Assembly (NCBI RefSeq): GCF_013085255.1
Contig: NZ_JABFCX010000002.1
Span: 1,416,501-1,480,500 of the forward strand
From: Parvularcula mediterranea
GTDB taxonomy: Bacteria; Pseudomonadota; Alphaproteobacteria; Caulobacterales; Parvularculaceae
Reading direction: 5' to 3'
Length of the DNA stretch: 64,000 bases
The translations under genes and the position numbers were made by a program. This document shows positions 53,140-62,799 of this stretch, piece by piece. Position 1 is the first letter of the stretch. Every line of letters begins with the position of its first letter. A model generated the notes under the pieces. The model was not told the DNA's origin and made no database searches. It saw nothing but the letters and a program-made list of their open reading frames with translations.

Positions 53140-54038
53140 GCCCCCATCTCGTCCTGATCAATGAAGCCTCGGGCCGCGCCAGCGAAGAGGGCGCTGATGT
53201 GATCGCGGAGCGTCTGGAGCCTATCCTCGAGGAGTATGGAGGCGGCTCATTCAACGTGGCTGAGGTCCCTGAACTCATCGAGGCTGCAAAGAGTTTCGAG
53301 GGTCGCTCGATCATCACAGTGGGCGGTGATGGCACGATCGCGGCCATCGCGAGTGCGCTTTATCAGCGAGAGGATCAGCCGACCCTGATCCCGCTTCCCT
53401 ATGGGACGGCGAACCTCGTGCCGCGCGATATTGGGATGCCGCTCGATCCAACTGAGGCGCTGGCGCGGTCGCTCGAGGCGGGGACGCGGAAGATCGACTT
53501 TGTCGAGGCGAACGGGCGGGCGCTTCTGCATAGTGCTGCCTTTGGCGCCTTCGCGGAGATTGCCGAGGGGCGCGAGGATTTGCGCAGTGCACCGACCTTT
53601 GACGATGCGCTCGGCGCCTCACTGTCCATGTGGGAGCAGTTCATTGACACGCACGCCACACCCTACCGGCTCAACATTGACGGTGAGGAAAGGGTGGTCG
53701 AGAGCAGTGCGCTCTTCGTGGCCAATGGAGCCATCAGCGGCGGCGAGGGTATTCTTCCGCAGAGGAACTTTCTCGATCGCGGCGAGATCGTTCTCTACAT
53801 CTCCAAGGGCCGGGGGGTGCTCGGGCTGCTCCAGCATATAGCCGAGGCCATCACAGGGCGGTGGGATGATAGCGAGGAATTCGAGCGGATCACGGCGCAG
53901 CAGGTGATCGTGTCGGAGGCTGACGAGGAGTTGCACTACACGATCGACGGGGAGCCGGGGCGGGGTGAGAAGGCACTGAAATTCACGATGCACGCCTGCT
54001 CCCTGACCGTGCCGGACCTGCGCGAAGCTCAGGACTGA
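53136..54038 (+). CDS. Diacylglycerol kinase catalytic-domain protein (YegS-like)
   Basis: This lipid-kinase-like protein of 300 residues has VLINEASGRASEEGADVIAE at the N-terminus, the nucleotide motif TVGGDGTIAAIASAL, then PLPYGTANLVPRDIGMPLDPTEAL, where most family members have GT-N-FA. The second domain has SSALFVANGAISGGEG and GEIVLYI. Lipids such as diacylglycerol or sphingosine are family substrates. It is coupled with the phosphoesterase gene, suggesting linked phospholipid metabolism. Confidence 0.86.
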   Translation: MSPHLVLINEASGRASEEGADVIAERLEPILEEYGGGSFNVAEVPELIEAAKSFEGRSIITVGGDGTIAAIASALYQREDQPTLIPLPYGTANLVPRDIGMPLDPTEALARSLEAGTRKIDFVEANGRALLHSAAFGAFAEIAEGREDLRSAPTFDDALGASLSMWEQFIDTHATPYRLNIDGEERVVESSALFVANGAISGGEGILPQRNFLDRGEIVLYISKGRGVLGLLQHIAEAITGRWDDSEEFERITAQQVIVSEADEELHYTIDGEPGRGEKALKFTMHACSLTVPDLREAQD

Positions 54039-54119
54039 CAAGGGCCGGAGGCCGGGTCTGGCCACGGCGGGCCGGAGCGGCTACCTCGCGGGAAAGAGGA
54101 ACCAACGAGGATCATCGCC

Positions 54120-54836
54120 ATGCCCCGCACGCTTGCCTTCCTGCGCCACGGACAGTCGCAGTGGAATCTCGAGAACCGCTTTACCGGCTGGGTGGACGTC
54201 AACCTGACCGAGAAGGGCGAGGCCGAGGCGAAGAAGTCTGGGCAGCTCCTGAAAGAAGCGGGCGTGGCGTTTGATGGCTGTTTCACATCGGTTCAGACGC
54301 GGGCGATCCGCACCCTGAATTTTGCGCTCGAAGAGATGGGTGAGAGCTGGCTGCCGGTGATCAAGGACTGGCGCCTGAACGAGCGGCACTATGGCGGCCT
54401 CACGGGCCTTAACAAGCAAGAGACGCGCGATAAGCATGGCGACGAGCAGGTCCACATCTGGCGCCGCAGCTATGACACGCCGCCGCCGGTCCTCGAGGAC
54501 AGCTCGGAGTTTCCGTCGCTCAACGACCGCCGCTACCGCGGCATTGATGTTCCGAAGACGGAGAGCCTGAAGCTGTGTCTCGACCGGGTGGAGCCCTATT
54601 GGAACGAAGCTATTGCTCCCGCCGTGCGGCAGGGACAGAGCTTTATCATCGCAGCGCATGGCAATTCGCTCCGTGCACTGGTGAAGCTGCTGTTTGACGT
54701 CAGCGACGACGAGATCACGCAGGTCGAAATCCCGACGGGCAACCCGCTGCTGATCGAGCTCGATGACAATCTCAAGCCGACCTCTGCGCGCTATCTCGAC
54801 GAAGAGCGCGCGACTGAGCTGCCCAGCGGCTTTTGA
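54120..54836 (+). CDS. gpmA: 2,3-bisphosphoglycerate-dependent phosphoglycerate mutase
   Basis: This glycolytic enzyme of 238 residues interconverts 3- and 2-phosphoglycerate. The catalytic His10 is in LRHGQSQWN, followed by NRFTGWVDVNLTEKGEAEA, the acid/base Glu in LNERHYGGLTGLNKQET, and the second His in IIAAHGNSLRALVK. The length is typical. The stop shares a base with the next start (TGATG), so it is coupled to an alpha/beta-hydrolase gene. Confidence 0.95.
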   Translation: MPRTLAFLRHGQSQWNLENRFTGWVDVNLTEKGEAEAKKSGQLLKEAGVAFDGCFTSVQTRAIRTLNFALEEMGESWLPVIKDWRLNERHYGGLTGLNKQETRDKHGDEQVHIWRRSYDTPPPVLEDSSEFPSLNDRRYRGIDVPKTESLKLCLDRVEPYWNEAIAPAVRQGQSFIIAAHGNSLRALVKLLFDVSDDEITQVEIPTGNPLLIELDDNLKPTSARYLDEERATELPSGF

Positions 54837-55744
54837 TGGAAGCCCCGCAGCTTCCTGACGAGGGGCTTCTCCATGAGGAGGAGGTCCGTATCAGGAGCTT
54901 TTCCCTTAAGCTCCGTATCTGGGGTGACCGGTCGAAGCCTCTCGTGATCCTGCAGCATGGCGGCAAGGACCACGGGCGGAGCTGGGACTGGACGGTGGCG
55001 CGGCTGCTGGATCACTACTGCGTTGCTGTGCCTGACCTGCGCGGGCATGGCGATAGCGATTGGTCCCCCTCGCGGGGCTATGACACGATGGACTATGTCA
55101 CCGACATGGCCTTCGTGGTGGAGCATCTGAAGGGGATGGGGTTCGCTCCGCCGTTTCATTTTGTCGGACATTCCTTGGGCGGGAACATCGTCCTGCATCA
55201 TGCTGCAGCGCAGCCGGGGCTGGTCCGTTCACTGACGGCTATCGAGGGGCTCGGCTTTTCGCAGTCGAGCCTTGATGATCGGATGAAGACGCCAACCCAC
55301 GAGCGAATGGCGGAGTATCTGAAAGGCGTGACGGCTCTGGCCAGCAAGCAGGCGCGGCAGGTTGCGAGCGTCGATGTCGGTGCGCGACGGCTGCGCTCCA
55401 TCCATCCCGATCTTCCCGAAGAGATGGTCCGGCACCTTGCGCGGCACAATATGCGCGAGGAGGGGGAGAGTTTCGTCTGGAAGCCGGACCCGCTTCTCGG
55501 AGTCTGGCCGCCACGGCCAATTCCGCCTGCTGAGTACATGCCCGTCTACGCGTCGATCGGGGCACCGATACTGGTCATGTATGGAGATAAGAGCTGGGCG
55601 ACGAACCCGGCTGAGGACGGGCGGATGGATCAGCTACCAGGAGCTGAGCTCATCTCTTTCGAAGATGCAGGTCACTGGTTGCATCACGACCGGTTTGAGG
55701 ATTTCATCGGCCATCTGCGCCGTTTCCTGGAGGCCCACCCATGA
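54836..55744 (+). CDS. Alpha/beta-hydrolase
   Basis: This hydrolase of 302 residues has the oxyanion segment VILQHGGKDHGRSWDW, the conserved DLRGHGDSDW, nucleophile elbow VGHSLGGNI, Asp near MYGDKSWATNP and the catalytic His in FEDAGHWLHHDR. The HGxxxHxRSWD and DLRGHGDS parts resemble epoxide-hydrolase and haloalkane-dehalogenase-like hydrolases, but the substrate is unknown. It overlaps gpmA by one base and the following small gene by 4 nt. Confidence 0.86.
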   Translation: MEAPQLPDEGLLHEEEVRIRSFSLKLRIWGDRSKPLVILQHGGKDHGRSWDWTVARLLDHYCVAVPDLRGHGDSDWSPSRGYDTMDYVTDMAFVVEHLKGMGFAPPFHFVGHSLGGNIVLHHAAAQPGLVRSLTAIEGLGFSQSSLDDRMKTPTHERMAEYLKGVTALASKQARQVASVDVGARRLRSIHPDLPEEMVRHLARHNMREEGESFVWKPDPLLGVWPPRPIPPAEYMPVYASIGAPILVMYGDKSWATNPAEDGRMDQLPGAELISFEDAGHWLHHDRFEDFIGHLRRFLEAHP

Positions 55745-56022
55745 GTTCAGTCCGCGCTGCAAAGATCAAGTTGGTGATCGCCGTGATCCTTGACGTTGCC
55801 GACTTTGTCATCGGCAGGGTCATTGGCTTTGGGACGCTGTTCGACGCCGTCCTGACGGCGGCAGGGGTCGCCATGTTCGGCTGGAAGGGCTTCGTCCAGG
55901 CCTTCGAAATGGTCGATGTGACCGACCAGATCGACGGCTTCATCCCCACCCTGACCCTCCTCGCGCTGGCTGAGCTGCGCGAGGCGAAGGCCAGGGAGAA
56001 GAAGGCCGGCGGCGAGGCCTGA
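55741..56022 (+). CDS. Small hypothetical membrane protein
   Basis: This 93-residue protein has two hydrophobic helices, IKLVIAVILDVADFVIGRVIGFG and LFDAVLTAAGVAMFGWKGFV, and a hydrophobic third segment ending in a charged tail (ELREAKAREKKAGGEA). I do not recognise the family. Coupling by ATGA to the hydrolase gene supports it as real. It converges on the symporter gene with an 8-bp gap. Confidence 0.68.
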   Translation: MSSVRAAKIKLVIAVILDVADFVIGRVIGFGTLFDAVLTAAGVAMFGWKGFVQAFEMVDVTDQIDGFIPTLTLLALAELREAKAREKKAGGEA

Positions 56023-56030
56023 AGGCTTGC

Positions 56031-57530
56031 CTACTCCGCCGGCGCTGCGGCTTCCCCTTCGTGTTTGCCGATCCTGAGCGTGGCGGTCTTGCCGAAGGCC
56101 ACGCGGTTGACGGCCAGCGCGAAGGCCAGCGTTGCGAAGAACGTGATCGCCATGAAGTGGATGAAGTGCATCGTGACGATGCCCTCTGGCGACAGGTAGA
56201 AGGTGTAGAGGCCATAGAAGGCCACGCCGAACACCACGCCCGCCATCGCTGCGCGGTAGTCCACATTGTTGAACATCAGGGCAAGGACGAATGCCGAGAG
56301 AACCGGCATGGACCCGAGGCCGTAAAGCTCCTGCAGGAGATTGATGAGGCTCTCGGCGTTCTGGAACACTGGGACGAGAGCGAGGGCTGCGAAGGTCATG
56401 ATCAGTGAGAAGATCGTCGCAACCCGCGGGACGTTCGCGTTCGGCTGGAAGTAGCGCTGGTGGATGTCGACGACATAGAGGGCTGCCACGGAGTTCAGGA
56501 GCGAGTTGAACGTGGTCAATACGGCGGCTGCCATCATCGCTGCGAACGCGCCTGAAAGGTAGCCGGGCAGGATGTCGCCGACGAGGGTGCCGAAGGCTGC
56601 ATCATTGATATCGCCGTAGAGCTTGAAGGCGACGACGCCTGGCACCACGACGATGACCGGGACAATCAGCAGGCGGATGCCTGCTGCTGCGAGGATGCCC
56701 TTTTGCGCTTCGCGTACGGTCGGAGCTGCCATGGCGCGCTGCGTAATCGTTTGATTGGTCGACCAATAATAGATCTGGATCAGGATCATCCCTGTGAAAA
56801 GCGTGTGCCACGGAATGGGCGAGCCATCAGCACCGATCATGGAAAGCCGCTCCATCGGAACGTCTGTGACGATGTCGAAGTCCACAGCCTTGAGCGACAG
56901 GAACACGACGAGCAGCGCAAGGGTCAGGAGGCCCACGCCGCTGAACGTGTCGGAGACCGCGACGGCCCGAAGGCCGCCAAGTATGGCATACGCTGCGCCG
57001 AGCGTTGCAAAGAAGAAGGCGATGACCATGAGGGGGATATCCACCTTGAACATGGTTTGCATGAAGAGAGACCCGCCATAGAGCGCGGCAGGGAGGAAGA
57101 TCAGCAGGCTGCCTGCCATGAAGATGATGGAGATGAGCGCACGGATGTGCGGGTTGTTGTAGCGCCGCTCCAGAAGCTCCGTCGTCGTCGTACAATTGTT
57201 CCGGTAGTAGACGGGAATGAAGACGAAGGCGAGGATGAAGAGGCCCGCGACCGCCGCCAGCTCCCACCATGCCAAGAGCAGCATCTGGTTGCCGTTCATG
57301 CCGACAAGCTGGTCCGTCGAAAGGTTCGTCAGGGTGATGGACCCGGCGACGAAGAACCAGGGCAGGCCGTTCCCTGCGAGAAAATAGTCGTGGGCGGAGT
57401 TCTTGTCCTCGGCATTGCCGCGCGCCCTGCCGCCGCTGCACTGCCACCAGGTGAGGCCGCCGATGAGAGCTGTCAGCCCGAAAAACACACCGATCTGGAT
57501 CGGATCGAGGGCAAATCCTTCAACTTCCAA
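56031..57530 (-). CDS. Sodium/solute symporter (SGLT-type)
   Basis: This secondary transporter of 499 residues in the solute:sodium symporter family has about 13-14 membrane helices. Diagnostic parts are HDYFLAGNGLPWFFVAGSITLTNLSTDQLVGMNG, ILGGLRAVAVSDTFSGVGLL, WSTNQTITQRAMAA, and FNSLLNSVAALYVVDIHQRYF, as in sugar-type members such as SGLT of Vibrio. It begins at TTG with AGGAGA upstream. It is divergent from the alpha-galactosidase/galT/galK operon, so it probably imports galactose or an alpha-galactoside with sodium. Confidence 0.9.
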   Translation of the reverse strand: MEVEGFALDPIQIGVFFGLTALIGGLTWWQCSGGRARGNAEDKNSAHDYFLAGNGLPWFFVAGSITLTNLSTDQLVGMNGNQMLLLAWWELAAVAGLFILAFVFIPVYYRNNCTTTTELLERRYNNPHIRALISIIFMAGSLLIFLPAALYGGSLFMQTMFKVDIPLMVIAFFFATLGAAYAILGGLRAVAVSDTFSGVGLLTLALLVVFLSLKAVDFDIVTDVPMERLSMIGADGSPIPWHTLFTGMILIQIYYWSTNQTITQRAMAAPTVREAQKGILAAAGIRLLIVPVIVVVPGVVAFKLYGDINDAAFGTLVGDILPGYLSGAFAAMMAAAVLTTFNSLLNSVAALYVVDIHQRYFQPNANVPRVATIFSLIMTFAALALVPVFQNAESLINLLQELYGLGSMPVLSAFVLALMFNNVDYRAAMAGVVFGVAFYGLYTFYLSPEGIVTMHFIHFMAITFFATLAFALAVNRVAFGKTATLRIGKHEGEAAAPAE

Positions 57531-57591
57531 CGTTTCTCTCCTGCCGCGCGGCTTGACTGCCGCTTTTTGCCGTTGAGGCTATTTTCATTTT

Positions 57592-57623
57592 CGAACCTCG
57601 TATAATAGGAAACCGAACATTCG
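57592..57623 (+). promoter_or_regulatory. Candidate promoter and DeoR-type half sites between symporter and alpha-galactosidase genes
   Basis: CGAACCTCG at 57592-57600 and CGAACATTCG at 57614-57623 begin 22 bp apart, about two helical turns. Between them a perfect -10 TATAAT is at 57601-57606, but no good -35 is seen at 17 bp. The half site GAACAT also occurs in the glpD operator. One regulator, encoded at 61973-62755, may bind both places. Confidence 0.4.
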
Positions 57624-57667
57624 CACAAGAAAGGCTGGGCGCCTGATGTGCAGAAAGGCGGTAAGAC

Positions 57668-59821
57668 ATGGGCGCGTCAGCCCTTTTCTCCCTCGAGGCG
57701 CAGGGCAGCCAGCTGGTCATCAGTGCCGCCACTGGAGAGGTTCCGCGGATTCTACACTGGGGCGCGAGCCTTGGAAGCACCGATCTCAACGAGCTTGAGG
57801 TCCTGGGCTTCAGGCAGGTGGTGCATGGCGGTCCGGGCCGGAGCGTTGAGCCGTCGCTGGCCCATGAAGCAGGGCAGGGAACGGGCTTTCCTCCTGGCCT
57901 GACGCTGCATCGTGGCGGTGACGACTGGGCGTTCCTCCTGAAGACCGTGTCGGTGGAACAGCGGGATGGTGCTCTGATCGTCTCGACGGAAGACGAGCGC
58001 CGGACCCTTCGCCATCGGGCCACGTTTTCGATTGCGGAGAAGACTGGCGTTCTCTCGGTTGCGGTCGAGCTTGAAAATCTTGGTGCCGAAGAGCTGATGC
58101 TCGATCAGTGTGCAACGCTGACGATGCCGCTTGATGGGCAGATGAACAGCGCTTTGAGTTTTGGTGGCCGTTGGTCCGGGGAGTTCCAGACCGAAGAGAT
58201 CGATCTCTACCGTGGGAGCTTCGTCCGCGAGAACCGAGCCGGGCGGACGAGCCACGAGAACTTCCCGGCGTTCATTGCGAAAACCTCTTCCACCGATGAA
58301 ACGTCTGGCGCCTGCGCGGCCTTTCATCTGGCCTGGAGCGGTAACAGCCGTATGCGGATTGACCGGCAGCCAGACGGGCGGACCTATGCCCAACTGGGCG
58401 AGCTACTCTTCCCCGGCGAGATGGTCTTGAAGCCCGGTGAGCGCTACGAGGCGCCTTCGGTGGTGGCGGTTTGGTCGGGTGAGGGGCTTGGGGCCTTGAG
58501 CCATGCGATGCAGCGCCATCTCAGGAGCGAGATCCTTGATCCGCGTGCGTCGGAGAAGGTGCGTCCGGTTCACTACAACACTTGGGAAGCGGTCTATTTC
58601 GACCATTCGCCTGAGCAGCTGCTGGCGCTGGCCGAGAGCGCTGCCGAGGTTGGTGCTGAACGCTTTGTTCTCGATGATGGCTGGTTCGGATCGCGGCGGA
58701 ATGATCAGGCTGGTCTTGGTGACTGGTGGATCTCGGAAGAGGTGTACACGGATGGCCTGACCGCTATTGCCGACAGGGTGCGTGACCTGGGGATGGAATT
58801 CGGGATCTGGTTCGAGCCGGAAATGGTCAATCCAGACAGTGACTTGTATCGATTGCATCCAGACTGGGTTCTGACCGCTCGCGATGTTGAGGACGTGCCT
58901 TTCCGGAACCAGTTGACGCTTGACCTTTCAAAGCGCGAGGTGTCGGACTATCTCTTCACGGCGATCGAGAAGATCGTCCGGGAGCTGAGCGTTAGCTATA
59001 TCAAGTGGGACATGAACCGGGACACGCACCATCCGGGTCATGACGGCGGCAGGGCTTCCATGCACCGCCAGACGAGGGCGCTCTATGCGCTGATTGACCG
59101 GCTGCGGGAGGCTCATCCCGATCTTGAGATTGAGAGTTGTTCGTCTGGTGGGGCGCGTACGGATTATGCGATCCTGAAACGCACCGACCGGCTTTGGACT
59201 TCGGACAACAACGATGCGCTGGAGCGGCAGCAAATCCAGCGTGGTGCGAGCCACTTCTTTCCGCTTCGGGTGCTTGGCAGCCATGTGGGGCCTAAGGTCT
59301 GTCATATCACTGGCCGAACCCTGCAGATGGAGCTGCGTGTCGCGACGGCGATTTTTGGGCATATGGGAATGGAGGTCGATCTTCGTACTGAAGAACGGCA
59401 GGATCTTGAGGTCCTGAAGGCGGGGATTGCGCTCTACAAGGAGCATCGCGGGCTCCTCCATGCGGGGCGGCAGCACAGGCTGGAGACTGACCCCTGGTAC
59501 ATCGCGCAGGCTGTGGTGTCGGAGGACAAGGGTGAGGCGCTTGTTTCATCGGTGAAGATGGAGCGTGATCCGTTCACTCACCCGCAGCGCTTGAGAGTCG
59601 CGGGGCTTGACCCTGACAGACGCTACCGCACGCGGATTGTCTGGCCACAGAGCAGCCTTTCGCTGACGTCGCCATCGGTGGTGGAGGCGGGGGACCTATT
59701 GGGTGAGGGTTCGGTTTTTCAGGGTGCGGCCTTGATGAATTTTGGTATCCAGCTTCCTGCGAACTTTCCGCAGACGGCTGTGATCTATCACCTTTCCGCG
59801 GTCAGTGACGGGGAGGCATAG
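57668..59821 (+). CDS. GH36 alpha-galactosidase, cytoplasmic
   Basis: This glycoside hydrolase of 717 residues releases galactose from alpha-galactosides. After an N-terminal beta domain (about 1-290) the barrel has FVLDDGWFGSRRNDQAGLGDWW, GIWFEPEMVNPDSDLYRLHPDW, and YIKWDMNRD, where the Asp is the nucleophile. ESCSSGGARTDYAIL and LWTSDNNDALERQQIQRG carry the acid/base Asp. There is no signal peptide, so the substrate must be taken up intact, presumably by the divergent symporter. It is followed directly by galT, with 2 bp between. Confidence 0.92.
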   Translation: MGASALFSLEAQGSQLVISAATGEVPRILHWGASLGSTDLNELEVLGFRQVVHGGPGRSVEPSLAHEAGQGTGFPPGLTLHRGGDDWAFLLKTVSVEQRDGALIVSTEDERRTLRHRATFSIAEKTGVLSVAVELENLGAEELMLDQCATLTMPLDGQMNSALSFGGRWSGEFQTEEIDLYRGSFVRENRAGRTSHENFPAFIAKTSSTDETSGACAAFHLAWSGNSRMRIDRQPDGRTYAQLGELLFPGEMVLKPGERYEAPSVVAVWSGEGLGALSHAMQRHLRSEILDPRASEKVRPVHYNTWEAVYFDHSPEQLLALAESAAEVGAERFVLDDGWFGSRRNDQAGLGDWWISEEVYTDGLTAIADRVRDLGMEFGIWFEPEMVNPDSDLYRLHPDWVLTARDVEDVPFRNQLTLDLSKREVSDYLFTAIEKIVRELSVSYIKWDMNRDTHHPGHDGGRASMHRQTRALYALIDRLREAHPDLEIESCSSGGARTDYAILKRTDRLWTSDNNDALERQQIQRGASHFFPLRVLGSHVGPKVCHITGRTLQMELRVATAIFGHMGMEVDLRTEERQDLEVLKAGIALYKEHRGLLHAGRQHRLETDPWYIAQAVVSEDKGEALVSSVKMERDPFTHPQRLRVAGLDPDRRYRTRIVWPQSSLSLTSPSVVEAGDLLGEGSVFQGAALMNFGIQLPANFPQTAVIYHLSAVSDGEA

Positions 59822-59823
59822 TC

Positions 59824-60897
59824 ATGGCTCAGAACGACATCATTGCTGAGGTGGGCGGACAGTCCGTGTTCCGCCGTCATCACATCAAGGCGGATGGGCG
59901 CGACCTCAGGCTTTATGGGTACAGCGCGCATGAGCTTCCCGTGGTTGCCGAGATGGATGATGACGTCGCGAAGGGTGGCGAGCTGCGCTGGCATCCGTTC
60001 CGGCGCGAGTGGAATGTCTACGCTGCGCATCGCCAGAACCGGACGTTCAAACCCAGCGCCGCTGACGATCCCCTCGCGCCGACGAAGCCAGGAGGGGCGG
60101 CCACGGAGATCCCGTTCGAGGATTTCGAGGTCGCCGTTTTCGGCAACAAGTTCACCAGCCTTCACCCCGAAGCGCCTGCTCCCACGACCCCTCCGTCTAC
60201 GGAGACGGACCGGGCGTTCGGCGCATGTGATGTCGTGGTCTATACCGCGGATCAGACAGGCGATCTTCATTCGGTAGGGCAGGACCGCCGGCGACTTTTG
60301 CTGGCAGCGTGGGTGGATCGGTACGAGGCGCTGTTCAGCGAAGGCTGCCGGTTCGTCATGCCCTTCGAAAGCCGTGGCGAGGAAGTTGGCGTGACGCTTC
60401 ACCATCCCCACGGACAGATCTACGCCTTCGGGAAGGTGCCCCATGTGCACCAGCTGATGGCGGAGGCGTATGCTGATGGCTTCTCTCTAGAGACGTCGCT
60501 TCCTACGTGGTCGGACTATGTGGTTGCTGAGGCGGGAAACGTCGCAGCCTTCTGCCCGCCCTTCGCCCGGTTTCCTTATGAGACCTGGGTCACAAGCCGC
60601 CGGCGTGTTGCTGGGCCGTGGGACTTCTCCGAGGAGGAGGCGGACGGGTTCGCAGCCCTGCTCGGCGACATGACACGCCGCTACGATACGTTCTTCGGAC
60701 GGGACACGGCCTATATGCTGACCCTTCATGCGAGCCCGGTGGGCTCAGAGGACAGCTTCCACTTCACAGCGCAGTTTTATCCCATCCTGCGGGCCCCGGG
60801 CCGGGTCAAGTTCCTGGCGTCGGTGGAGCAGGGGACGGGCGTCTTCACCGTCGACGTCATGCCGGAAACCGCTGCACGTACACTGAGAGACCAATGA
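59824..60897 (+). CDS. galT: Galactose-1-phosphate uridylyltransferase
   Basis: This Leloir pathway enzyme of 357 residues transfers UMP to galactose-1-phosphate. The active site motif HPHGQIYAF contains the uridylylated histidine, preceded by MPFESRGEEVGVTLH. Nucleotide and metal contacts include FENKGAA-like NKFTSLHPEAPAP near residue 115. ETWVTSRRRVAGPWDFSEEEADGFAALLGDMTRRYD and FHFTAQFYP near the end are typical. The ATGA overlap with galK couples translation. Confidence 0.93.
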   Translation: MAQNDIIAEVGGQSVFRRHHIKADGRDLRLYGYSAHELPVVAEMDDDVAKGGELRWHPFRREWNVYAAHRQNRTFKPSAADDPLAPTKPGGAATEIPFEDFEVAVFGNKFTSLHPEAPAPTTPPSTETDRAFGACDVVVYTADQTGDLHSVGQDRRRLLLAAWVDRYEALFSEGCRFVMPFESRGEEVGVTLHHPHGQIYAFGKVPHVHQLMAEAYADGFSLETSLPTWSDYVVAEAGNVAAFCPPFARFPYETWVTSRRRVAGPWDFSEEEADGFAALLGDMTRRYDTFFGRDTAYMLTLHASPVGSEDSFHFTAQFYPILRAPGRVKFLASVEQGTGVFTVDVMPETAARTLRDQ

Positions 60898-61976
60898 GCA
60901 TCACTTCGTTCTTTCAACAGAGCTTCGGCGTTCTACCGGACATCGCGGTCAGGAACCCCGGTCGGGTCAACCTGATCGGTGAGCATTTGGACTATAATGG
61001 CGGCGCGGTTCTTCCCTTTGCCCTGAACAAGGGGATCGATCTTGCCCTCCGCCGGATCGACGCAGAGAAAGTCCGCATACGGTCTGATCGGTTCGAGACG
61101 CCTGCGGTCTTCGGGCATGGGGAGCGGCCTGAAGGTGGATGGGCGCGGTACGCCTATTTCTCCGCTGAGCTCGCGCGGGAGCTTGGCTGGTGGGAAGGCG
61201 GGCTCGAGATCGCGATCATGTCGGACCTTGATCATGGATCGGGGCTTTCTTCATCCGCTGCGCTTTGCGTTGCGACCCTCCGTGCCCTGCGGGATCAGGC
61301 TGGTCGCAGCGAAAGCGATGTCGATATCGCTCGGCTAGCGCGGCGTGTGGAGAATGAGCTGATCGGCATGCCCTGCGGGATCATGGACCAGATGGCTGTC
61401 GCCGTGCCGCGGCCGGGGCAGGCCCTGTTCCTCGACACGCGCAGCCTTGAGTTCGAGACCATCCCTCTCCCCAAGAGCCACCGCTTCATCACGATCCATA
61501 CCGGCGTTTACCGCGAACTGGCCGATGGTCGGTACAAGGAGCGGAAAGAGGAGTGCGACGTCGCCAAAGCCTTCTTCGGGACGGACGACCTCTGCCACCT
61601 GGAGCTTGAAAAGGTGAAGGCCGCCGAGGGGCTTAGCGATGCCGTCCGTCGACGTACGGTCCACTGCATCACGGAACACAAGCGGGTCGTGGACGCCGCA
61701 GCGGCGATGTCTTCAGCGGACATGACAACCTTTGGTACTTTGATGAACGAGAGCCACGCATCCATGCGGGATGATTTCGAGATGTCCGTGCCCGGAGTCG
61801 ATGCCGTTGTCGAAACCTGCTGGAAGGCTGGCGCATTGGGCGCCCGCCTGACGGGCGGCGGTTTCGGCGGATGCGTTGTGGCTCTGGTCGAGCCGGACAA
61901 AGCGGAGGCTTTGGTGGCCGAAGTCCTCAGCCAGCAGTCAGCGGCGTTCGTGGTCGATGGTGGAGTGAGCGCATGA
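60894..61976 (+). CDS. galK: Galactokinase
   Basis: This GHMP kinase of 360 residues phosphorylates galactose. Motif 1 is GRVNLIGEHLDYNGGAVLPFAL, with the Glu-His-Leu-Asp that contacts galactose. Motif 2 is DHGSGLSSSAALCVA for ATP, and motif 3 is GARLTGGGFGGCVVALV near the C-terminus. IGMPCGIMDQMAVA is also conserved. ATG 60894 begins MSITSFFQQSFGVLP; the longer open frame lies within galT. The stop overlaps the regulator start by 4 nt. Confidence 0.95.
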   Translation: MSITSFFQQSFGVLPDIAVRNPGRVNLIGEHLDYNGGAVLPFALNKGIDLALRRIDAEKVRIRSDRFETPAVFGHGERPEGGWARYAYFSAELARELGWWEGGLEIAIMSDLDHGSGLSSSAALCVATLRALRDQAGRSESDVDIARLARRVENELIGMPCGIMDQMAVAVPRPGQALFLDTRSLEFETIPLPKSHRFITIHTGVYRELADGRYKERKEECDVAKAFFGTDDLCHLELEKVKAAEGLSDAVRRRTVHCITEHKRVVDAAAAMSSADMTTFGTLMNESHASMRDDFEMSVPGVDAVVETCWKAGALGARLTGGGFGGCVVALVEPDKAEALVAEVLSQQSAAFVVDGGVSA

Positions 61977-62755
61977 CAACCGATCAAGATACTGACCTTC
62001 AGCTCTCGGATCGCCAAAGCGCGATCAAGCAGCTTGTCGAGAAGACCGGGTTTGCGACGGTCGCCGAGCTTGCCAGCCTCTATTCGGTGACGACCCAGAC
62101 GATCCGGCGCGACGTCAATGCGCTTTGCGACGCCGGGCATCTCGCGAGATTCCACGGCGGGGTTGGCCTGCCCAGCAGCATTGAGAACGAGGACTATACC
62201 GATCGGCGGGCCTCGTTTTCAGATGCGAAGGAGAAGATCGGCGCTCTCGTGGCGGAGATTGTCCCCAACCGCGCGTCACTGTTCCTGAACATCGGCACGA
62301 CCACTGAAGCTGTCGCAGCGGCGCTTCAGGATCATCGCCAGCTCTCCGTCGTGACGAATAGCCTCCACGTGGCCGGGACGTTGTCGGATCAGGACGGTTT
62401 CGAAGTGATGGTCGCAGGTGGCCGCGTCAGAACCGGGGATGGTGGCATCGTCGGCGAGGCGGCGATCGAGTTTCTCCAAGGGTTCCGGCTTGATTTCGGG
62501 ATCATCGGGATCAGCGGCATCGACCGGGATGGTGCGCTCCTGGACTTTGACTATCGCGAAGTCCGTGCGGCTCAGGCGATCATCGAGAATGCGCGCCAGG
62601 TCATCCTCGTCGCTGACCACAACAAGTTCGGTCGTGCGGCGATGGCGAAGGTTGGTGGTCTCGACTTGGTCGATATTCTCGTCACCGACTGCCCGCCGCC
62701 TGACGAGTTCCTGCCCGCCCTGAGAGAGGCGGGCGTGCGGGTGGTCCATCCATGA
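61973..62755 (+). CDS. DeoR-family transcriptional regulator (GlpR-like)
   Basis: This sugar-phosphate-responsive repressor has 260 residues. The N-terminal DeoR helix-turn-helix is FATVAELASLYSVTTQTIRRDVNALCDAGHLARFHGGV. The C-terminal sensor has NIGTTTEAVAAAL, the phosphate-site pattern of the family, VMVAGGRVRTGDGGIVGEAA and VADHNKFGRAAMAKVG. It is coupled to galK and precedes glpD, so the effector may be a galactose phosphate or glycerol-3-phosphate. The operator at 62800-62821 lies just after it. Confidence 0.92.
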   Translation: MTTDQDTDLQLSDRQSAIKQLVEKTGFATVAELASLYSVTTQTIRRDVNALCDAGHLARFHGGVGLPSSIENEDYTDRRASFSDAKEKIGALVAEIVPNRASLFLNIGTTTEAVAAALQDHRQLSVVTNSLHVAGTLSDQDGFEVMVAGGRVRTGDGGIVGEAAIEFLQGFRLDFGIIGISGIDRDGALLDFDYREVRAAQAIIENARQVILVADHNKFGRAAMAKVGGLDLVDILVTDCPPPDEFLPALREAGVRVVHP

Positions 62756-62799
62756 CGGGTTCTGCTGCCTTCTCCCACTTGATTTTCACGTCCGATCTG

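Noticed and set aside
57573-57606. Complete sigma-70 promoter before the GH36 gene
   Set aside because: TATAAT is perfect, but the nearest TTGA element is 22 bp away, so only the -10 is reported within the regulatory feature.
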